A DNA stretch of 53,581 nucleotides. Origin: an uncultured Pseudomonadota bacterium (GTDB taxonomy: Bacteria > Pseudomonadota > Alphaproteobacteria > Rs-D84). The DNA lies in NCBI GenBank assembly GCA_947303585.1, contig CAMYYT010000004.1:1-53581 (forward strand), in the 5' to 3' direction. The notes under the pieces are model-generated. The model did no database searches. It had not been told where the DNA came from and saw only the letters and a program-made list of their open reading frames with translations. Positions 10,326 through 20,861 of this stretch are shown piece by piece. Within the stretch, counting starts at the first letter, position 1, and each line of letters begins with the position of its first letter. The position numbers and the translations under genes are program-made.

Positions 10326-10895
10326 TTGATATATATGATTTTTATTTGTATGTTTTACAACATGAATGTAAACACCAAAGGCATTTTTGAATTTTATGAT
10401 ATGCGTACAATTTGCCATGTACAATCCGTAAAATATTTTGCATCTCTTTTACATATTGATGTCAAAGAACACGATGAAGATAAAATGTGCAGTCCACTAC
10501 GTGAATTATATGCCCCGGTAATATACAGACTTTACTATCCAGATTTTCACGTATCCAAAGAACACATGGTTTTATTTCAAAGACAAAAAACTTTGCATCA
10601 CAAACACGCCAAACATCATTTTCAACATTATAAAAATATCAAAGATATTAATGACAAGTACTTATATGAAATGATTGCGGATTGGGCTGCCACTAATTTT
10701 GAGAAAAAAAATATATTACACCAAAAAGATTCCACAGAATTAACAGATTGGTATAGAAAAAATATGTCTGACCAGGGTTGGACTGCACTCCAAAAGAAAC
10801 AAATTGAAAAGGCATTAAACATAATTGATACAAAAACCAATAACAAGACGCTTGGTTTAATTTGGCAACCTTTGCTTGAAAAAGTAAATTCATAG
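10326..10895 (+). CDS. DUF5662-like protein (tentative)
   Basis: HH/HKHAKHHFQHY and EMIADWAATN resemble DUF5662 proteins from memory; start codon uncertain. Confidence 0.5.
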   Translation: MIYMIFICMFYNMNVNTKGIFEFYDMRTICHVQSVKYFASLLHIDVKEHDEDKMCSPLRELYAPVIYRLYYPDFHVSKEHMVLFQRQKTLHHKHAKHHFQHYKNIKDINDKYLYEMIADWAATNFEKKNILHQKDSTELTDWYRKNMSDQGWTALQKKQIEKALNIIDTKTNNKTLGLIWQPLLEKVNS

Positions 10896-10914
10896 TATTA
10901 GAATGTTGACAACT

Positions 10915-10989
10915 GGTCCCATCGTCTAGCGGTTAGGACATCGGATTCTCATTCCGGTAACACGGGTTCGATTCCCGTTGGGACTGCCA
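10915..10989 (+). tRNA. tRNA-Glu (anticodon CTC)
   Basis: Cloverleaf GGTCCCATCGTCTAGCGGTTAGGACATCGGATTCTCATTCCGGTAACACGGGTTCGATTCCCGTTGGGACTGCCA; loop TTCTCAT. Confidence 0.95.
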
Positions 10990-11032
10990 AATTTCGTTAT
11001 TGCGTGCAAGGACGCAATCTCACCTGTAAAAA

Positions 11033-11058
11033 CACCGGCATTTGCCGGCTTTTTTCGT
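11033..11058 (+). terminator. Intrinsic terminator after tRNA-Glu
   Basis: CCGGCATTTGCCGGCTTTTTT. Confidence 0.75.
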
Positions 11059-11134
11059 TATTTTTTATCACGAAATTAAACTATTTTATTTCGTATAAAA
11101 AATGCCGGCATTTACCGGCCTTTTCGTTATTTTT

Positions 11135-11518
11135 TTAATCAAGAAACATTTTCGCCTGATTCAACAATTTTATCGCGATATCTATATCGTTTTTTTCAAA
11201 TTCATCCAGTTCTGTTTTTTTCGGCGCGACCATATTTTTTGGTTGTTTATGCACTGTTTTTATTTCATCTCCAAAAGAACCATTATGCAGAATTTTTTTG
11301 ACACCTGCGATTGTCATTCCTTTGTCATAAAGCAATGATTTTATCGTTTCTATTTTTTCCACAGTATCTGCACGATAATAACGACGATTTCCAGCCCCCG
11401 TCACAGGTCTTATTGCACCAGGAAATTGTTTTTCCCAATAACGCAATGTATGCGCAGGCACATCAAGTCTTTTTGATACTTCATTTATAGCTATGAAATA
11501 TTCGCCTTTGTTTTCCAT
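11135..11518 (-). CDS. MerR-family transcriptional regulator
   Basis: AINEVSKRLDVPAHTLRYWEKQFPGAIRPVTGAGNRRYYRADTVEKIETIKSLLYDKGMTIAGVKKIL. Confidence 0.85.
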   Translation of the reverse strand: MENKGEYFIAINEVSKRLDVPAHTLRYWEKQFPGAIRPVTGAGNRRYYRADTVEKIETIKSLLYDKGMTIAGVKKILHNGSFGDEIKTVHKQPKNMVAPKKTELDEFEKNDIDIAIKLLNQAKMFLD

Positions 11519-11536
11519 TTCGTGTGCCTGCGTTTT

Positions 11537-14284
11537 TTATTCCGCGTTATTTGCGGTGGTTTCTTCTGAGATTGTATCTTCGCTTTCTTCTTCGTGATCA
11601 ATAGCGATTGCAGATACAACTTTTTCACCTTCGGCTGTTCTAAACAATGTCACACCCGCCGTTGAACGTCCAGCAATACGAACGTCCGCAACCGGGGTTC
11701 TGATTATCTTTCCGCCATTAGTTACCATAATAACATCTTGGTTGTCATTAACCGGGAAAGAACCAGCAACCGCGGTATTTTTGCCACCTAATTTAATATT
11801 AGTAAATCCGCCGCCGCCACGATGAGTAAGGCGATATTCATACGAAGATGTGCGTTTACCAAATCCATTTTCTGATATAGTCAAAATAAATTCTTCGTTT
11901 AATGCCATTTTCGCCATTTGTTCATCGTTAAGAACCAATGTTGTATTTTCTTCTTCAGCATCTGCTTCTTCTTCAATGCCAGTTTGTGCGCGACGCAATG
12001 CACGGCTTTGTTTCACATAAGCAGCACGAACCACAGAATCAGATTCACCATGATTCAACATTGCCATACCGATAATATAATCGTCTTTTTGTAATGTAAG
12101 ACCACGAACACCAGTTGAATTACGGCCTGCAAAGATACGAATTTCTGGAACTGCAAATCTTATGCAGCGTCCGCGATATGTCGATAAAAATACATCTTGG
12201 TCTTCGGTGCAAGGCAATACAGAAATCAAAGAATCGCCTTCGTCCAATTTCATAGCAATCTTGCCATTTGCGCGTATAGAATCAAAATCAGACATACGAT
12301 TACGGCGCACCGTGCCAGAGGCAGTTGCAAACATCAAGAAATGTTCTTTGCCGGATTCTTGAACGCGTTTAACTTCTTCTTCATCAACCGGCAATATTGC
12401 AGTGATTGTTTCGCCTTCGGTTAATGGTAATAAATTAACCAATGGGCGACCTTTGCCTGCGGCAGTTGCTTCTGGTAATTTATATGTTTTTAATTTATAG
12501 CACAATCCCTTGGACGAGAAGAACAACAACGGTGTATGAGTATTCGCAACAAATACATTTACCACATAATCATCGTCTTTGGTTGTCATAGCGTTGCGCC
12601 CTTTGCCGCCGCGTTTTTGTGCGCGATAAGTATCCAAACTGACGCGTTTGATATAACCTGTGTTAGATACAGTTACAACCATATCTTCGCGTGCTATTAA
12701 ATCTTCGATATCAATATCAATTTCTGCATCAGAAATTTCGCTGCGTCTTGGTTGCGACCAATTATCACGAACCGCCGTTGTTTCTTCGCGAATAATTTGA
12801 ACTATGCGTTCATGACTGCTTAAAATCGCAAGCAAATCTTTGATAACAGCACCAAGTTCCGTCAAATCATTATGGATTTTGTCGCGTTCCAACCCAGTCA
12901 AGCGATGTAATTGTAATTCCAGAATTGCTTTGGCTTGGTCTTCGGACATATAGAACATACCGTCTTTGTATTCGGTATTTGGATCATCAATCAAATTTAT
13001 ATAAGATTCAATATCAGATGCCGCCCAACCGCGCGAAATCAAAGCAGTGCGTGCTTCGTCTGGATTAGCAGATTCTTTAATCAATTTAATTACTTCGTCC
13101 AAATTACCACACGCCACAGACAACCCCAACAAAGTGTGCGCACGATTGCGCGCTTTGTTCAAATCAAATATAGTGCGTCGTCTGATAACTTCTTCGCGGA
13201 ATTCGATAAATGCATCCAAAACTGTGCGGACAGTAAACAACATTGGACGACCACGATTCAATGCCATCATGTTTACAGGAAAATTAGATTGCATTTCTGT
13301 ATCTTGAAACAAATGATTCAAGACTACTTCGGGCATAGTATCGCGCTTCAATTCAATGACAACACGCAAACCTTCTTTGGACGATTCATCGCGGATGTCA
13401 GATATTCCTTCGATACGTTTGTCTTTGACCATTTCTGCAATTTTAATAATTAATTGAGATTTATTAACCTGATACGGCAATTCATCAACAATAATCGCAG
13501 GATGTTCATGCAATGTTTCAAAATGTGTTTTAGAACGAACAATCACAGAACCACGACCTGTTGTGTGTGCTTTGTATGCGCCAGCATGCCCCATAATAAT
13601 TCCACCAGTTGGAAAATCAGGTCCCGGGATAATTGAAAACAATTCATCATCAGATACATCTTTGTTATCAAGTATCGCCAAAATACCATTACACACTTCG
13701 CCCAAATTGTAAGTCGGAACATTTGTTGCCATACCCACAGCAATACCAGAACCGCCATTTACCAAAAAATTAGGAAACTTGGTCGGCAAAACAATTGGTT
13801 CTTGTAATGTACCATCAAAGTTTGGCTGCCAATCAACAGTATCTTTGTCTAAATCTTCCATCAATGTTGCACCAAGTTTTGAAAGACGTGCTTCGGTATA
13901 ACGCATAGCCGCAGGTTTATCACCATCGCGCGAACCAAAGTTACCTTGACCTTGGACCAGCATTTCACCCATTGAAAAATCTTGTGCCATACGCGCCATT
14001 GCTTCATAAATAGAAGAATCCCCATGTGGATGATAACGTCCCATCACATCACCCACGATACGCGCCGATTTCACAGTTGATTTTGTTGCCGGTGCTACTT
14101 CGTTCATAACATACAAAATACGACGATGCACAGGTTTACAACCATCCCTTACATCTGGCAAAGCACGATCAACAATAACAGACATCGCATAATCCAAAAA
14201 CGATGTTCGCATTTCGTGTTCAATAGGAGAAGTTGGTACTTTGATTTCGTTAATTTCGTTATTTATTTCATTCATTTCAGACAT
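11537..14284 (-). CDS. gyrA: DNA gyrase subunit A
   Basis: [64 protein letters not shown]-terminal beta-pinwheel motifs. Confidence 0.96.
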   Translation of the reverse strand: MSEMNEINNEINEIKVPTSPIEHEMRTSFLDYAMSVIVDRALPDVRDGCKPVHRRILYVMNEVAPATKSTVKSARIVGDVMGRYHPHGDSSIYEAMARMAQDFSMGEMLVQGQGNFGSRDGDKPAAMRYTEARLSKLGATLMEDLDKDTVDWQPNFDGTLQEPIVLPTKFPNFLVNGGSGIAVGMATNVPTYNLGEVCNGILAILDNKDVSDDELFSIIPGPDFPTGGIIMGHAGAYKAHTTGRGSVIVRSKTHFETLHEHPAIIVDELPYQVNKSQLIIKIAEMVKDKRIEGISDIRDESSKEGLRVVIELKRDTMPEVVLNHLFQDTEMQSNFPVNMMALNRGRPMLFTVRTVLDAFIEFREEVIRRRTIFDLNKARNRAHTLLGLSVACGNLDEVIKLIKESANPDEARTALISRGWAASDIESYINLIDDPNTEYKDGMFYMSEDQAKAILELQLHRLTGLERDKIHNDLTELGAVIKDLLAILSSHERIVQIIREETTAVRDNWSQPRRSEISDAEIDIDIEDLIAREDMVVTVSNTGYIKRVSLDTYRAQKRGGKGRNAMTTKDDDYVVNVFVANTHTPLLFFSSKGLCYKLKTYKLPEATAAGKGRPLVNLLPLTEGETITAILPVDEEEVKRVQESGKEHFLMFATASGTVRRNRMSDFDSIRANGKIAMKLDEGDSLISVLPCTEDQDVFLSTYRGRCIRFAVPEIRIFAGRNSTGVRGLTLQKDDYIIGMAMLNHGESDSVVRAAYVKQSRALRRAQTGIEEEADAEEENTTLVLNDEQMAKMALNEEFILTISENGFGKRTSSYEYRLTHRGGGGFTNIKLGGKNTAVAGSFPVNDNQDVIMVTNGGKIIRTPVADVRIAGRSTAGVTLFRTAEGEKVVSAIAIDHEEESEDTISEETTANNAE

Positions 14285-14387
14285 TACTTTTTCCCTTGTT
14301 TTTCAATACTCAAAGACTAGCAAAAAATTAACACTCAGGTCAAGGAATAAAGCAAAAAAATCACCAAAAAATTCAAGTAAAAAACTA

Positions 14388-14415
14388 TTGACAAAACAAT
14401 GTTGTGTATTATAAT
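14388..14415 (+). promoter_or_regulatory. Consensus sigma70-type promoter upstream of small ORF and rpmH
   Basis: TTGACA (14388-14393), 16-nt spacer, TATAAT (14410-14415). Confidence 0.8.
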
Positions 14416-14442
14416 ATAAGTAAAGAATAAAAAGGATACAAA

Positions 14443-14553
14443 ATGAAAGCTTCAAATATCTTCTTACCATTTTGGAAATTGGTGGAGGCTATTTTTGTCT
14501 GGTATTTGTTTTTAGAAGGCCTTAAATCATTGGGTTTGATAAAAAGTAAATAA
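14443..14553 (+). CDS. Putative 36-aa small hydrophobic protein
   Basis: MKASNIFLPFWKLVEAIFVWYLFLEGLKSLGLIKSK*, AAAGGA Shine-Dalgarno-like site, directly after the consensus promoter. Confidence 0.55.
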   Translation: MKASNIFLPFWKLVEAIFVWYLFLEGLKSLGLIKSK

Positions 14554-14611
14554 AATAGTTGCGTTTTGCAAAAAGGTATGATTAAATAGGTGTCAGCAAA
14601 AGGATTTTAAT

Positions 14612-14764
14612 ATGGCAACAAAAAGAACTTATCAACCATCGAAAACACGTCGTGTAAAAACACATGGCTTTCGTGAAAAAATGGCTACCAAAAGCGGACG
14701 CGATGTTTTGAACCGCAGACGCGCGGCGGGACGCAAACGTTTGGCTGTATCTGCTGTTAACTAA
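14612..14764 (+). CDS. rpmH: 50S ribosomal protein L34
   Basis: [50 protein letters not shown]. Confidence 0.95.
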   Translation: MATKRTYQPSKTRRVKTHGFREKMATKSGRDVLNRRRAAGRKRLAVSAVN

Positions 14765-14782
14765 GCGATGGTAAAAAAAATT

Positions 14783-14813
14783 TGAAACACCACCCGATTG
14801 GGTGGTGTTTTTT
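14783..14813 (+). terminator. Intrinsic terminator after rpmH
   Basis: AACACCACCCGATTGGGTGGTGTTTTTTT. Confidence 0.85.
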
Positions 14814-14913
14814 TACCCCCCTCTTGCTGCGCCCCCCCGGTGGGGGAGAATAAAAAACTACGACAAAGACAACAAAAAAACCGCCGAAACGGCGGTGAAT
14901 ATTTTTTATTTTA

Positions 14914-17121
14914 TTACCAACGATTATAACCTGATTTTTTAGCATCCATTTCATCAATTTTATCTTGGATAGCTGTTATTTCACTAAAGTATTCACCCAA
15001 ACACGCACTACAATCAGTTATCGTATTTTTAGCATAACATTTTCTATCATCATCTTTTTTGCTGTCTTTAGTTTTTGTATAAGCATTCGCAGTATTCAAA
15101 TCTTTGGCGATTTGTTCTTTGACAGCCTTGCATCTCTTGGCGTTTACTTCGGCATCTAATTTGCTGTAATTGCTGCGCAAACAATACAAAGTTTCTTCAC
15201 GACTTTTTCCCACACAATTATCAAATTGTGTATTGCTGGTTTTGCTGCTGGATGAAGAGCTGTCTGTACCGGCAGCAACATCCAAATTAACACCTACCAT
15301 CGCTTTCTTTAATTGAATTTCTAATCTGCGGATAGTTGCATCCAAATATTGATATTGTTTATATAATTGTTGCGAAAGAACCGTGGTTTTAAGCCCCAAA
15401 ATTTCTTTGATTTCATTTGCATCGCTGCTGTCGTTTGCATTGTGTTTATGCGCATCACAAATCGCATATACAGAACTTATATACGGACAATCTTGTTCGT
15501 AGGTGTTTTCCCATTTTGTTTTGTTAGGTCCCGTGACACAAATAGCATCTTTTGGATCTTTGCTGTTTAAAGATTTGCTTAATGATTTAGAATGCAAAGT
15601 ATTTTTCATTGTTTCAATCTGCTCAACAGAGCAGTACGATTCCGGTTTTGGATCCTTACATTGTTCATCGGTCCCCTTATAACATTTATCTGGTTCAACC
15701 TGGGATATCCAGCGATCCAATACTTCAAGATCAACCATACCGGTTCCGCCGCGTCTTTTCATCATATGCGCAAACAAAGTGTTATTTTGCAACACCCCAG
15801 AATAGCACGCGATTACCGTTGTATTACCGTTACCACTGGGGTCTTCTTGGTTTACCCAACCGGTATAAACTTCGTCAGCCTCAGTTAACACCTTCTGCAC
15901 AGTACACGGACGACAATTCTTCGCTATGCCACACGTGTAATTACAATGTTCAACCGTGGTACTGATGACTAATGGATTATTCTTATTGCTTACACACGCC
16001 TTCAGACAGGTTTCTTGCACACTTGTAAGTCCACCACAAGATTGTGGTGATGTTGGCTTTGTCCCATCATAGGTATATTCTATTCTATCTCCTGGGGGAC
16101 ATGCGAATTGCGCCCATTGATTACAAGAATTATCCAACATTAAATAGATTTGTGATATATCTACACCCGTACCTTGGGCAGTAATAAGCGCATTATATAT
16201 ATCTTCGACAGTTTTATCGTATGGATCAATAAACGCACGCGCCAATTCACGCCATTTCTTGACACGTGTTGGCCCAGAACAATTATTACCGTGTGAATCA
16301 CAATGTCCATATTCAAAAAGTGTATTTAATGCCTTTTGCGCAGCAACCAAATTTGTTTTTGCGTTTTCTACTTCGGTACAAACCTGACCCGTCAATGTTT
16401 GACGAGATATTAAATCCGTAGCAACACCCCTGTCAATTGCTTCTTGTTGATACGAAGTGACATTTTTATCACCAGCAACATTTTTTTCCGCTGCTTCTGT
16501 TGCAGCAGCCTTCATATCATCTAATGCCTGTTGCTGCTGTTGCGCCTGTTGATTTAATGCAGATTGCAACTGACGCGCAGATTCTTCTTGCTGGCGTTCC
16601 ATTTGTTGTTGCATTTCTTGCATTTGTTGCTGCATCTGTTGCATTTGCTGCGATTGCGCATTTGCAGCAGCCGTCGCCGCTGCCGCATTAGCTTCGGCTT
16701 GGATTCGGGCTGCATCCAGCGCAGCCTGTTGTTCGTTCGCTTTGGCAGCAGCACTTGCCACCAATTGCGCAGACATAGATTCAATTAAATCTTCGCCATA
16801 TTTTTTACATGTTTTATTAGATTTTACGCAACCTTCGACTATCTTTTCTGCAATATCATATTCTGCACAGCCACCATTTCCACATTTTGGTTGCGCACAA
16901 CGCAATATAAGCGCATTACAATTACCAAAATCAACCTTGGCTGTCGAAGAACCATCATAACGGCTGTTTGTTAATGTCGCCCATTGATTGTTATTCGCAT
17001 TACTGGGGTTATAACTTGTTAAATCGTGTCCAGATGTTGTTGCAACCTGACCCGCAGCGCCCGCATACGCAAGCGGTGCACAACATAAAATTGTTGTCAA
17101 AATGCGTGATAAATTCTTCAT
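14914..17121 (-). CDS. Secreted Cys-rich protein with Gln-rich coiled coil
   Basis: Signal peptide MKNLSRILTTILCCAPLAYAGA; QQMQQMQQQMQEMQQQMERQQEE; many Cys. Start placed at 17121 rather than the longer track ORF. Confidence 0.75.
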   Translation of the reverse strand: MKNLSRILTTILCCAPLAYAGAAGQVATTSGHDLTSYNPSNANNNQWATLTNSRYDGSSTAKVDFGNCNALILRCAQPKCGNGGCAEYDIAEKIVEGCVKSNKTCKKYGEDLIESMSAQLVASAAAKANEQQAALDAARIQAEANAAAATAAANAQSQQMQQMQQQMQEMQQQMERQQEESARQLQSALNQQAQQQQQALDDMKAAATEAAEKNVAGDKNVTSYQQEAIDRGVATDLISRQTLTGQVCTEVENAKTNLVAAQKALNTLFEYGHCDSHGNNCSGPTRVKKWRELARAFIDPYDKTVEDIYNALITAQGTGVDISQIYLMLDNSCNQWAQFACPPGDRIEYTYDGTKPTSPQSCGGLTSVQETCLKACVSNKNNPLVISTTVEHCNYTCGIAKNCRPCTVQKVLTEADEVYTGWVNQEDPSGNGNTTVIACYSGVLQNNTLFAHMMKRRGGTGMVDLEVLDRWISQVEPDKCYKGTDEQCKDPKPESYCSVEQIETMKNTLHSKSLSKSLNSKDPKDAICVTGPNKTKWENTYEQDCPYISSVYAICDAHKHNANDSSDANEIKEILGLKTTVLSQQLYKQYQYLDATIRRLEIQLKKAMVGVNLDVAAGTDSSSSSSKTSNTQFDNCVGKSREETLYCLRSNYSKLDAEVNAKRCKAVKEQIAKDLNTANAYTKTKDSKKDDDRKCYAKNTITDCSACLGEYFSEITAIQDKIDEMDAKKSGYNRW

Positions 17122-17177
17122 CTCTCTTGGGTGTAATTTTAACATAAAAAAGAGTATGTGTAAAGAAGAAGTTTTTA

Positions 17178-17906
17178 TTATCTGTCTTCCCAATAACAGA
17201 CTATATTCGCATGTTCTATGCCAGCAGTCATTATTTTGTGATGAGTCACATTACCATCAAACGCCGTTTCTATCCTTACTGTTGGCGTAGTCGGATTAAT
17301 TTCATGTTCAAAGTATATATCTATGCCACGCAATTTATGTGTGTTACGAAAATCAAAACCGACGCTTTCTGTTGCCCAGACCGTATAAACCGCATTGTTT
17401 ATATGCTGATTTACATCTATGTCATCAAAACGGCAAGCCATGACGCTTGTTTTTGTTGGAACAAAATCTTTGCACTTATCAAATTCACGATCCCATACAC
17501 GTTCTGGCAAACCAGTCCAATTTGGAATATGATCTGATATACGCGCAGGTCTGCGTGTTTTCAAATCTATTAAAACCCATTGACTTATTGCACGAACTTT
17601 TAACTTTCCACTTATGTCTTTGATTTCAAAATCACGTTCACTGCGCACAGCGCCACTAACGGATGGCCAAGTAGAATAAACCAACATTTCTTCGGCACGT
17701 GGCATATCTACGATATCTACAAACATATGAGTCAATACCCACGCAACATCATGAGAAAGGCAATATTCGCGACCCGCCCCCAGCATTTCTGCATGAGTTC
17801 CAGCCAACCCTTGCAATTTATTCATCAAAGATATTGGACGCAAATAACCATAGCGGTCGCATTGATATGTTTTTAATTTTCTTTCTTTGACTAATTTGTT
17901 TATCAT
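17178..17906 (-). CDS. Acyl-ACP thioesterase (FatA-like)
   Basis: SLMNKLQGLAGTHAEMLG, WVLTHMFVDI, DIDVNQHINNAVYTVWATES. Confidence 0.8.
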   Translation of the reverse strand: MINKLVKERKLKTYQCDRYGYLRPISLMNKLQGLAGTHAEMLGAGREYCLSHDVAWVLTHMFVDIVDMPRAEEMLVYSTWPSVSGAVRSERDFEIKDISGKLKVRAISQWVLIDLKTRRPARISDHIPNWTGLPERVWDREFDKCKDFVPTKTSVMACRFDDIDVNQHINNAVYTVWATESVGFDFRNTHKLRGIDIYFEHEINPTTPTVRIETAFDGNVTHHKIMTAGIEHANIVCYWEDR

Positions 17907-17958
17907 GACGTTTTCTCTCTGTTTATAGTCCCAACCATTATTACATATTATGCCATTT

Positions 17959-20355
17959 TTATGCGTTTTGAGCAACTGTAAAATCTATGTCTGTACCAAG
18001 CACGATTTCATTGGCACGCGCTGCAGATTTAATAAGCCCATGCAAAATTTCTGGTGTATCAGACGAAATAGTCAAAGTTTCAAGTTTCGCACCGTTACCA
18101 ATTTTACGCTCTGTCCGAAGTCCACGAACTTTTTTTAGTATTTCCAATGCAATATTCATCGTTTCAACATCCGTGTTATATTCTTCTTTTGCTTCTGGAT
18201 ATTGTGTCAGATGCAATGTTTCGCCACTTTCGAAATCACGATAAATCTTTTGCCATAATTCTTCGGTAATAAATGGGATAAACGGCGCATACAAACCAAT
18301 TATGTTGCGCAAGACTGTATACAAAGTCCATTGGGCAGATAATTTTGATTCTGGTGAATATTTTTCAGGACTCCAAAATCTGTCCTTGATGAATTCCAAA
18401 TACTGGTCGCAGAATATTTCCCAGAAGAATGTATCAATAGAAGCACGTGCATTGTAATTGTCGTATTTATCCAAATTTTTGCGTGTTTCTTCAATTGCTT
18501 TGTTCAATTCAGCAAGCACCCATCTATCTTCGATAAACCTTTCGCTTACCGGTATTTCCTTTGCAGATTTTGGATCAAAATCAGTTAAATTCATCAACAC
18601 ATATTTAGATGCATTCCACAATTTAGTTAAAAGTTTAGAACCACGTTTAACTTCGTCTTCGTTATAAGGCAGATTAGTTCCAATTGGCGCAGTAGCAATC
18701 CAATAACGCAATGCATCCACACCAAATTTTTCAACCGCTTCCATTGGGTCTGTACCATTACCTTTGCTCTTTGACATTTTCTTGCCGAATTTATCAACAA
18801 CCATGCCATGCATATATACTGTCTTGAAAGGGACATCGCCCATAACGTACAATCCCATCATCATCATACGCGCAACCCAGAAAAAGATTAAATCTGAACC
18901 TGTACACAAATAATCTGTCGGGTAATATCTTTCTAATTCAGGTGTTTTATCAGGCCAACCAAGTGTTGAAAATGGCCAAAGCCCCGATGAAAACCAAGTA
19001 TCAAGTGTATCTGCATCTTGGGTTAATTTTTTACCACCAGATTGCTTAATTGCCTCTTCTTCTGTTTCTGCAACATATACATTTCCTTCTTCGTCATACC
19101 ATGCTGGTATATGATGCCCCCACCATAACTGACGCGATATAGTCCAAGGACGAATATTATTCATCCATGCCATAAACAGATTATATCTGTGGTCTGGTAA
19201 AAATTTTGTTTTTAAATCTTCTGCTGCTTGGATTGCAGGAACCGATAATTTTTTTGCATCGACAAACCATTGTGTTGTTAACATTGGTTCAACCGGTACA
19301 CCACCACGTTCTGAATAAGGTGTTGGAATAACTTTGTCTTCCACTTTTATCATCAATCCAGCCGCTTCGATATCTTCGACAATTGCTTTGCGCGCAACAT
19401 ATCTGTCCATACCACGATACTTTTCTGGCACCACAGATTCATTATTTAATTTCGCATCTAATGTCAAAATACACAAAGGTTCCAAATTATGACGAAGACC
19501 AACTTCATAGTCATCAAAGTCGTGTGCTGGTGTAATTTTCACAGCACCTGTACCTTTTTCAGGGTCAGCGTGTTCGTCACCCACAATTGGAATTTCAATG
19601 TTTGTTAATGGGATAATCGCATGCTTTCCAATCAAATGATTTAATTTTTTGTTTTCTGGATGAACCGCAATTGCTTTGTCCCCAAATAGAGTTTCAGGAC
19701 GCGTTGTCGCAATTTCTACAAAACCACCGTCCGTAAGCGGATATTTAAAATAATAAAATTTACCATGTTCTTCGCGGGTTTCGATTTCCAAATCTGAAAC
19801 AGAAGTTTGCTGTTTAGGACACCAATTCACCAGACGTTTATCACGATAAATTAAACCTTCGTTATACATTTTTACAAACAATTGAGTCACTGCTTTTGAT
19901 AACCCTTCGTCCATAGTAAATCTTTCACGCTTCCATGTTGGCGTCACACCTAAAATATGCAATTGTGTTAAGATTTGCCCACCTTTTTCTGCTTTCCACT
20001 TCCATGCATAATCTAATTTTTCTTTTAACGAAAGCGCGTGTGGATTTATACCTTTTTTAGACAAATCTCGTTCAACCAATAATTGAGTTGCGATTGCGGC
20101 ATGGTCTGTGCCTGGCTGCCACAAAACATCAAATCCAGCCATTCTTTTATAGCGGCACACAATATCAGTCAACACATTATCCAATGCGTGCCCCATATGC
20201 AAATTACCAGTCACATTTGGCGGAGGCATCATTACACAAAATGATTTTTTATTCGAATTTACATCATTATCCCAAAAACTATTTTCATCCCAAAATTTTT
20301 GAATTTTGGTTTCTAATTCACGTGTGTCAATGTTTTTTCCTAAATCAATATTCAT
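17959..20355 (-). CDS. valS: Valyl-tRNA synthetase
   Basis: PPPNVTGNLHMGHALDN, KMSKSKGNGTDPMEAVEKFGVDALRYW. Confidence 0.95.
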   Translation of the reverse strand: MNIDLGKNIDTRELETKIQKFWDENSFWDNDVNSNKKSFCVMMPPPNVTGNLHMGHALDNVLTDIVCRYKRMAGFDVLWQPGTDHAAIATQLLVERDLSKKGINPHALSLKEKLDYAWKWKAEKGGQILTQLHILGVTPTWKRERFTMDEGLSKAVTQLFVKMYNEGLIYRDKRLVNWCPKQQTSVSDLEIETREEHGKFYYFKYPLTDGGFVEIATTRPETLFGDKAIAVHPENKKLNHLIGKHAIIPLTNIEIPIVGDEHADPEKGTGAVKITPAHDFDDYEVGLRHNLEPLCILTLDAKLNNESVVPEKYRGMDRYVARKAIVEDIEAAGLMIKVEDKVIPTPYSERGGVPVEPMLTTQWFVDAKKLSVPAIQAAEDLKTKFLPDHRYNLFMAWMNNIRPWTISRQLWWGHHIPAWYDEEGNVYVAETEEEAIKQSGGKKLTQDADTLDTWFSSGLWPFSTLGWPDKTPELERYYPTDYLCTGSDLIFFWVARMMMMGLYVMGDVPFKTVYMHGMVVDKFGKKMSKSKGNGTDPMEAVEKFGVDALRYWIATAPIGTNLPYNEDEVKRGSKLLTKLWNASKYVLMNLTDFDPKSAKEIPVSERFIEDRWVLAELNKAIEETRKNLDKYDNYNARASIDTFFWEIFCDQYLEFIKDRFWSPEKYSPESKLSAQWTLYTVLRNIIGLYAPFIPFITEELWQKIYRDFESGETLHLTQYPEAKEEYNTDVETMNIALEILKKVRGLRTERKIGNGAKLETLTISSDTPEILHGLIKSAARANEIVLGTDIDFTVAQNA

Positions 20356-20498
20356 TTTGTGCCTCGTCTGATTTGTTTATAAACAGACGAATTTTACACA
20401 ATAAAAAACACAAAATCAAGTGGTCGAACAACAAAAGATTCCTAGTGAAACAAAAACTTAAAAAGCATATTATTTTTATAAAAAACAGGGGGCAACAC

Positions 20499-20861
20499 AT
20501 GAATAAAATTCTTAAAATGCTGGTCAAAGAAGCTATTCACAACAATATGATTTCAACAGTAAAAACTAATCGCGGTGATGAATATAAAATATTCGGCAAA
20601 AACAAACGAGAAATACTGTCTGTGATAAATGGATGGGCAATCAATTATTACAGTTTATTTGTTAATGGGAAAAATATTCTTTCTGTAAAATGGGACGAAA
20701 CAAATAGCAAACCTTTGACGCGCGAACAAAAAGATATGATAGACATCATTAATGCCTGCAAAGAAAAAATAGATTTACAAGAAACTGCACAGACTATGAG
20801 CGCCCAAGAATTAGAAACTGCTAATTTTTTACAACAATCTTTGTGTTCTGTTAGTTCTTAG
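20499..20861 (+). CDS. Hypothetical protein (~120 aa)
   Basis: ATG at 20499 with AGGGGG upstream; the longer track ORF from 20088 is antisense to valS. Confidence 0.55.
   Translation: MNKILKMLVKEAIHNNMISTVKTNRGDEYKIFGKNKREILSVINGWAINYYSLFVNGKNILSVKWDETNSKPLTREQKDMIDIINACKEKIDLQETAQTMSAQELETANFLQQSLCSVSS

Noticed and set aside
12935-13453. 172-aa + strand ORF inside gyrA
   Set aside because: Antisense to an unambiguous gyrA; no independent evidence.
11537-14284. Possible quinolone-resistance change in the GyrA QRDR (GDSSIYE)
   Set aside because: Ser83 is present and Glu at the 87-equivalent is common in wild-type GyrA outside enterobacteria; no resistance inference is justified.
20088-20498. 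N-terminal extension of the 20499-20861 ORF
   Set aside because: Would run antisense through valS; the ATG with a ribosome site at 20499 is far more likely.
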